From Desulfobacteraceae bacterium (GTDB taxonomy: Bacteria; Desulfobacterota; Desulfobacteria; Desulfobacterales; Desulfosarcinaceae): 5,649 bases of DNA. Each line of letters starts with the position of its first letter. Position 1 is the first letter of the stretch. The translations under genes were made by a program, and so were the position numbers. Location of the stretch: assembly GCA_027031325.1 (NCBI GenBank), contig JALVRI010000244.1:1-5649 (forward strand), written 5' to 3'. This document shows, piece after piece, positions 5,288 to 5,649 of this stretch. A model generated the notes under the pieces. It searched no databases, had not been told where the DNA came from, and worked only from the letters and a program-made list of their open reading frames with translations.

Positions 5288-5649
5288 ATGGCCATGATTG
5301 ATGTACAGAGTCAACTTGATCACCGCAATATCCCCATCGACAAGGTTGGCATAAAAAATCTACGCTACCCGATAACGGTCAAGGACCGCCGTGATGGACA
5401 TCAGTCCACGGTTGCCTCGATCAACATGTATGTTGATCTGCCCCATGAGTACAAGGGGACTCACATGAGCCGTTTCGTCGAGATGCTCCATTTGTTGCGC
5501 ACCGAAATTTCACTCAAGAAGTTTTCCGTCATCCTGGAACAGATGAAAAAGCATCTCAATGCCGCTTCGGCTCACATTGAAGTGACATTTCCTTATTTCA
5601 TAGAAAAGCATGCCCCGGTAAGTGGAAGTCCGGGACTGATGGATTATAC
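5288..5649 (+). CDS. folE2: GTP cyclohydrolase FolE2 (type IB), N-terminal part (3' end cut by window)
   Basis: FolE2 converts GTP to 7,8-dihydroneopterin triphosphate, the first step towards folate and also the entry to 7-deazaguanine tRNA bases. It is the zinc-independent alternative to FolE. An open frame with no stop runs from ATG 5288 to the right edge (120 codons). It reads MAMIDVQSQLDHRNIPIDKV, then TVASINMYVDLP (41-52) and KGTHMSRFVEML (56-67), the hallmark segments of the family. Members are about 250-300 residues, so less than half is visible; the catalytic Cys and metal ligands lie beyond the window. ATG 5294, two codons later, is an equally possible start. The only Shine-Dalgarno-like stretch is AAGGG at 5269-5273, 14 nt before 5288. 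Its position after ttcA suggests co-expression, but the 134-bp gap leaves this open. Confidence 0.93.
   Translation, partial: MAMIDVQSQLDHRNIPIDKVGIKNLRYPITVKDRRDGHQSTVASINMYVDLPHEYKGTHMSRFVEMLHLLRTEISLKKFSVILEQMKKHLNAASAHIEVTFPYFIEKHAPVSGSPGLMDY

Overview
The window carries eight protein-coding genes, all on the + strand. They are the 3' part of lon, then complete tsaB, psd, pssA, greA, rpoZ and ttcA, and the 5' part of folE2. No RNA gene, CRISPR array, transposase or minus-strand gene is visible. The proteins look most like those of Deltaproteobacteria/Desulfobacterota: a short 67-residue omega subunit, a TtcA of the HNKDDLIETLFMNMFYAGEISTM type, short-form Psd paired with a CDP-alcohol-transferase type PssA, and FolE2. 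This placement rests on remembered family resemblance, not on a search. The base composition is moderately GC-rich and even along the window, with no sign of a recent island.

Layout. (1) Bases 1-1825: lon (protein quality control) overlaps tsaB (tRNA t6A synthesis) by an ATGA start/stop. (2) Bases 1826-2015: an intergenic region with a perfect 9-bp hairpin, then a good sigma70-type promoter (TTGACA, 17-bp spacer, TGC-TATTTT) aimed at psd. (3) Bases 2016-3469: psd and pssA overlap by another ATGA. Together they turn CDP-diacylglycerol and serine into phosphatidylserine and then phosphatidylethanolamine. (4) Bases 3470-3636: an unusually structured leader with three copies of CAGGCTGTC (two direct, one inverted), a possible pseudoknot and a separate 10-bp GC hairpin. 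(5) Bases 3637-5153: greA (TTG start), rpoZ (GTG start) and ttcA (probable TTG start). The first two are RNA-polymerase accessory proteins; the third is a tRNA thiolation enzyme. (6) Bases 5154-5287: a 134-bp gap with no clear promoter or terminator, then folE2 running off the right edge.

The genes are housekeeping genes and I see no new enzymatic system. The parts most worth a second look are non-coding or concern gene starts: the nested inverted repeats before greA, the TTG start of greA, the repeat-embedded TTG starts of ttcA, and a Cys near the self-cleavage site of Psd. No hairpin in the window is followed by a clear T-tract, so transcription-unit boundaries are inferred from spacing and the one clear promoter.
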